From positions 124,001 to 188,000 of the forward strand of contig NZ_SMMA01000064.1 in assembly GCF_009711345.1 (NCBI RefSeq): DNA of 64,000 bases, written 5' to 3'. Source of the stretch: Pseudovibrio flavus. Its GTDB lineage: Bacteria; Pseudomonadota; Alphaproteobacteria; Rhizobiales; Stappiaceae. Of this stretch, positions 62,600 through 64,000 are shown piece by piece. Below the pieces are notes generated by a model. The model did no database searches. It was given only the letters and a program-made list of their open reading frames with translations, and was not told the origin of the DNA. The translations under genes were made by a program, and so were the position numbers. Numbering within the stretch: position 1 is the stretch's first letter; every line of letters begins with the position of its first letter.

Positions 62600-63251
62600 A
62601 AATAGTCAGCCGCCCGTCGTTCAAAACCAGATGGCGTGCATCCACCTGTTCAAGCAAATGCAGATCGTGGGTCGCTATAAGCACAGAAGTTCCCAAGCGA
62701 TTAAGCTCGATAAACAAGCGCACCAAACGGCGAGCCAACGGCGGATCAACGTTACCGGTCGGCTCATCGGCCAGCAGAACTTCAGGTTGGGTAATCAGCG
62801 CCCGCGCGATAGCGGCACGCTGTTTTTCACCGCCTGAAAGAACCGGCGGAAGAACATGCATCCGGTCCCCCAGCCCCACCCATTTCAGCAGATCAATCAC
62901 ATCGGCACGGTATTCGTGCTCGGATTTACCGGCGACGCGGTGTGGCAGCGCGACATTCTCATAGGTCGTTAAATGCTCAAGCAGACGGAAATCCTGAAAG
63001 ACGACGCCAATACGGCGACGCATTGCCGGCATTCTGGCACGGCTGATCTGGGTACAATCCTGACCAAAGATGCTGATAAACCCGCGCGTAGGCTTAAGCG
63101 ACATAAACAGCAGACGCAGCAAACTTGTTTTACCGGCACCCGACGGGCCGGTAAGAAACTGAAATGATTGTGGTTCGATACTGAATGTCAGGTCCTTCAG
63201 GATTTCAGGACCCATCCCATACCGAAGCCCGACATTTTCGAATTTAATCAA
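62592..63251 (-). CDS. ftsE: Cell division ATP-binding protein FtsE
   Basis: This 219-residue ABC ATPase pairs with FtsX at the divisome. Walker A is LTGPSGAGKTSLLRLLFM, the signature is VLSGGEKQRAAIARALI, Walker B is PEVLLADEPTGNVDP, and the switch His is in VLIATHDLHLLEQ. MIKFENVGLRYGMGPEILKDLTFSI is the family N-terminus. The start is TTG 63251, preceded by an excellent GAGGAG site. It overlaps ftsX by 8 bases and is divergent from the zinc-ribbon gene. Confidence 0.94.
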   Translation of the reverse strand: MIKFENVGLRYGMGPEILKDLTFSIEPQSFQFLTGPSGAGKTSLLRLLFMSLKPTRGFISIFGQDCTQISRARMPAMRRRIGVVFQDFRLLEHLTTYENVALPHRVAGKSEHEYRADVIDLLKWVGLGDRMHVLPPVLSGGEKQRAAIARALITQPEVLLADEPTGNVDPPLARRLVRLFIELNRLGTSVLIATHDLHLLEQVDARHLVLNDGRLTIYD

Positions 63252-63559
63252 CGCCTGCTCCTCACTGTCACAGCGACGCTACTGATTTGCTGTTAACGCA
63301 TAATTAAGTCTGTGCTTTTCGGGTTTGCAACTATCCCCAGCTTAGTTCCCGTTTAAAACTTTTGCCAAGTCGCCATGCATGCGCACAAATACAGAACTTC
63401 ACCCTATTACCCTGCCCTGCAACAACGCAAAATTAACCCTTCATTAAGCATATTTATTATCCACTGGCCTCGGATCATGAGGTGCTTCGCATTCCATCAT
63501 CCTGCAGGCAGCTTCAACATCAGCTCCTGTCATGCTCTTGTTACCGGGGTTTTAAACGC
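63252..63559. promoter_or_regulatory. Divergent region between ftsE and the zinc-ribbon gene
   Basis: No gene is present in these 308 bases. AT-rich patches near 63430-63460 (AATTAACCCTTCATTAAG and TATTTATTATCC) are likely promoter positions. No strong palindrome was found. Confidence 0.4.
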
Positions 63560-64000
63560 GTGAGGATCGCTTGTCCTGATTGCGGCACCGCCTATCAGGT
63601 GCCCGTTAGCTCCCTTGGCTCTGCCGGGAGAAAGGTGAAGTGCGCCCGATGCAGCTCCCACTGGTTTGCCGAGGTTCCCAAAACAGCCAGTGAAACAGAG
63701 GCAGACGAGCAATGGATGGATTTGGACCGCCAGACAAGCGCCAAGACGAACGGCACAGCAGATTCTGCAAGCCAGCGCTCTGCAGCCAACGATGATGAAA
63801 TCGCCGACCAGCAAGATCAAAGCCAGCCTTCTTCGCTAGAGAGTAGTGAAGTGGCGCAGGACTCGCGTATTTCTAGCCCTACAGAACCGAAAAACAGCGC
63901 GGATATACCCGTAACTCCCAAAAACAAACGGGAGTCTGTAAAAAAATCACCGTCTTCCAGAAAATCCAGTGCTATAAGGGTGCGCCGACGCATGGGCTTG
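63560..64000 (+). CDS. MJ0042 zinc-ribbon protein, cut by the window end
   Basis: This is the N-terminal 147 residues of a plus-strand gene with no stop before the window edge. The first 40 residues are an MJ0042/zinc-ribbon_5 motif: IACPDCGTAYQVP...RKVKCARCSSHWF (C-x2-C...C-x2-C), which binds zinc. A long polar, Ser/Asp/Gln/Lys-rich disordered segment follows (about 45-140), ending in the basic RVRRRMGL at the edge. In related genomes such genes lie beside ftsE and encode a zinc ribbon followed by a membrane helix; that part is off the window. The start is GTG 63560. The function is unknown. Confidence 0.82.
   Translation, partial: MRIACPDCGTAYQVPVSSLGSAGRKVKCARCSSHWFAEVPKTASETEADEQWMDLDRQTSAKTNGTADSASQRSAANDDEIADQQDQSQPSSLESSEVAQDSRISSPTEPKNSADIPVTPKNKRESVKKSPSSRKSSAIRVRRRMGL

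Overview
The window reads as a chromosomal, housekeeping-rich segment of an alphaproteobacterium of the Hyphomicrobiales (Rhizobiales) type. The basis is the set of family-typical markers: phaA-phaB divergent from phaR, a SAM-II riboswitch before metZ, the long two-domain dCTP deaminase, GlnK-AmtB, a DUF1674/SdhAF4 protein, the aminotransferase-ftsK-lolA string, an rsmB-heparinase-purH block, DUF2125, and ftsE-ftsX divergent from an MJ0042 zinc-ribbon gene. Moderate GC and gene content would suit a marine Stappiaceae/Pseudovibrio-like organism, but that is inference. I found no rRNA, tRNA, CRISPR array, complete insertion sequence or prophage.

Layout. 0.2-8.7 kb: two small membrane proteins, polyhydroxybutyrate genes (phaB, phaA, phaR), a heme-binding-like protein, a gamma-glutamyltransferase, a YigZ protein and dCTP deaminase. 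8.7-10.2 kb: SAM-II riboswitch and metZ. 10.2-14 kb: rpmF, mtgA and oxyR, divergent from an ahpC-ahpD peroxide-defence pair. 14-24 kb: lipid, isoprenoid and repair genes (cfa, FPP synthase, an AlkA-like glycosylase, an esterase, YbaK, GluQRS), one AEC transporter, a PAP2 phosphatase, a low-molecular-weight phosphatase, PhhB and TusA. 24-26 kb: a candidate sigma-54 promoter and glnK-amtB. 26-29 kb: a secreted protein with an Asp-Asp-Arg-Arg repeat tail, an orphan sugar or glycerol-phosphate ABC permease, a cation diffusion facilitator and DUF1223. 29.3-32.4 kb: cytochrome c maturation genes ccmA, B, C, D and G. 33-35.8 kb: aconitase. 35.8-37.5 kb: a gene-poor stretch with dispersed palindromic repeats around a GIY-YIG nuclease gene.

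37.5-46 kb: GNAT, Tat-exported beta-carbonic anhydrase, purH, heparinase-like protein, rsmB and htpX. 46-52.8 kb: SdhAF4-like protein, aminotransferase, ftsK, lolA and a cyanophycin-synthetase-like ATP-grasp enzyme. 52.7-57 kb: two tandem AEC transporters, DUF1737, a CoA-ester lyase and a DMT exporter. 57-64 kb: GNAT, DUF2125, ChaC, plsC, YdcF and ftsX-ftsE, ending in a zinc-ribbon gene cut by the window edge.

The most unusual item is the repeat cluster at 35.9-37.0 kb. REP-like palindromes stand in inverted orientation on both sides of the GIY-YIG gene, and some copies carry compensatory base changes that keep the hairpin. Other points are an OxyR lacking the usual resolving cysteine, a GluQRS without its zinc-binding cysteines, an orphan UgpE-like permease and a possible 28-residue membrane peptide.
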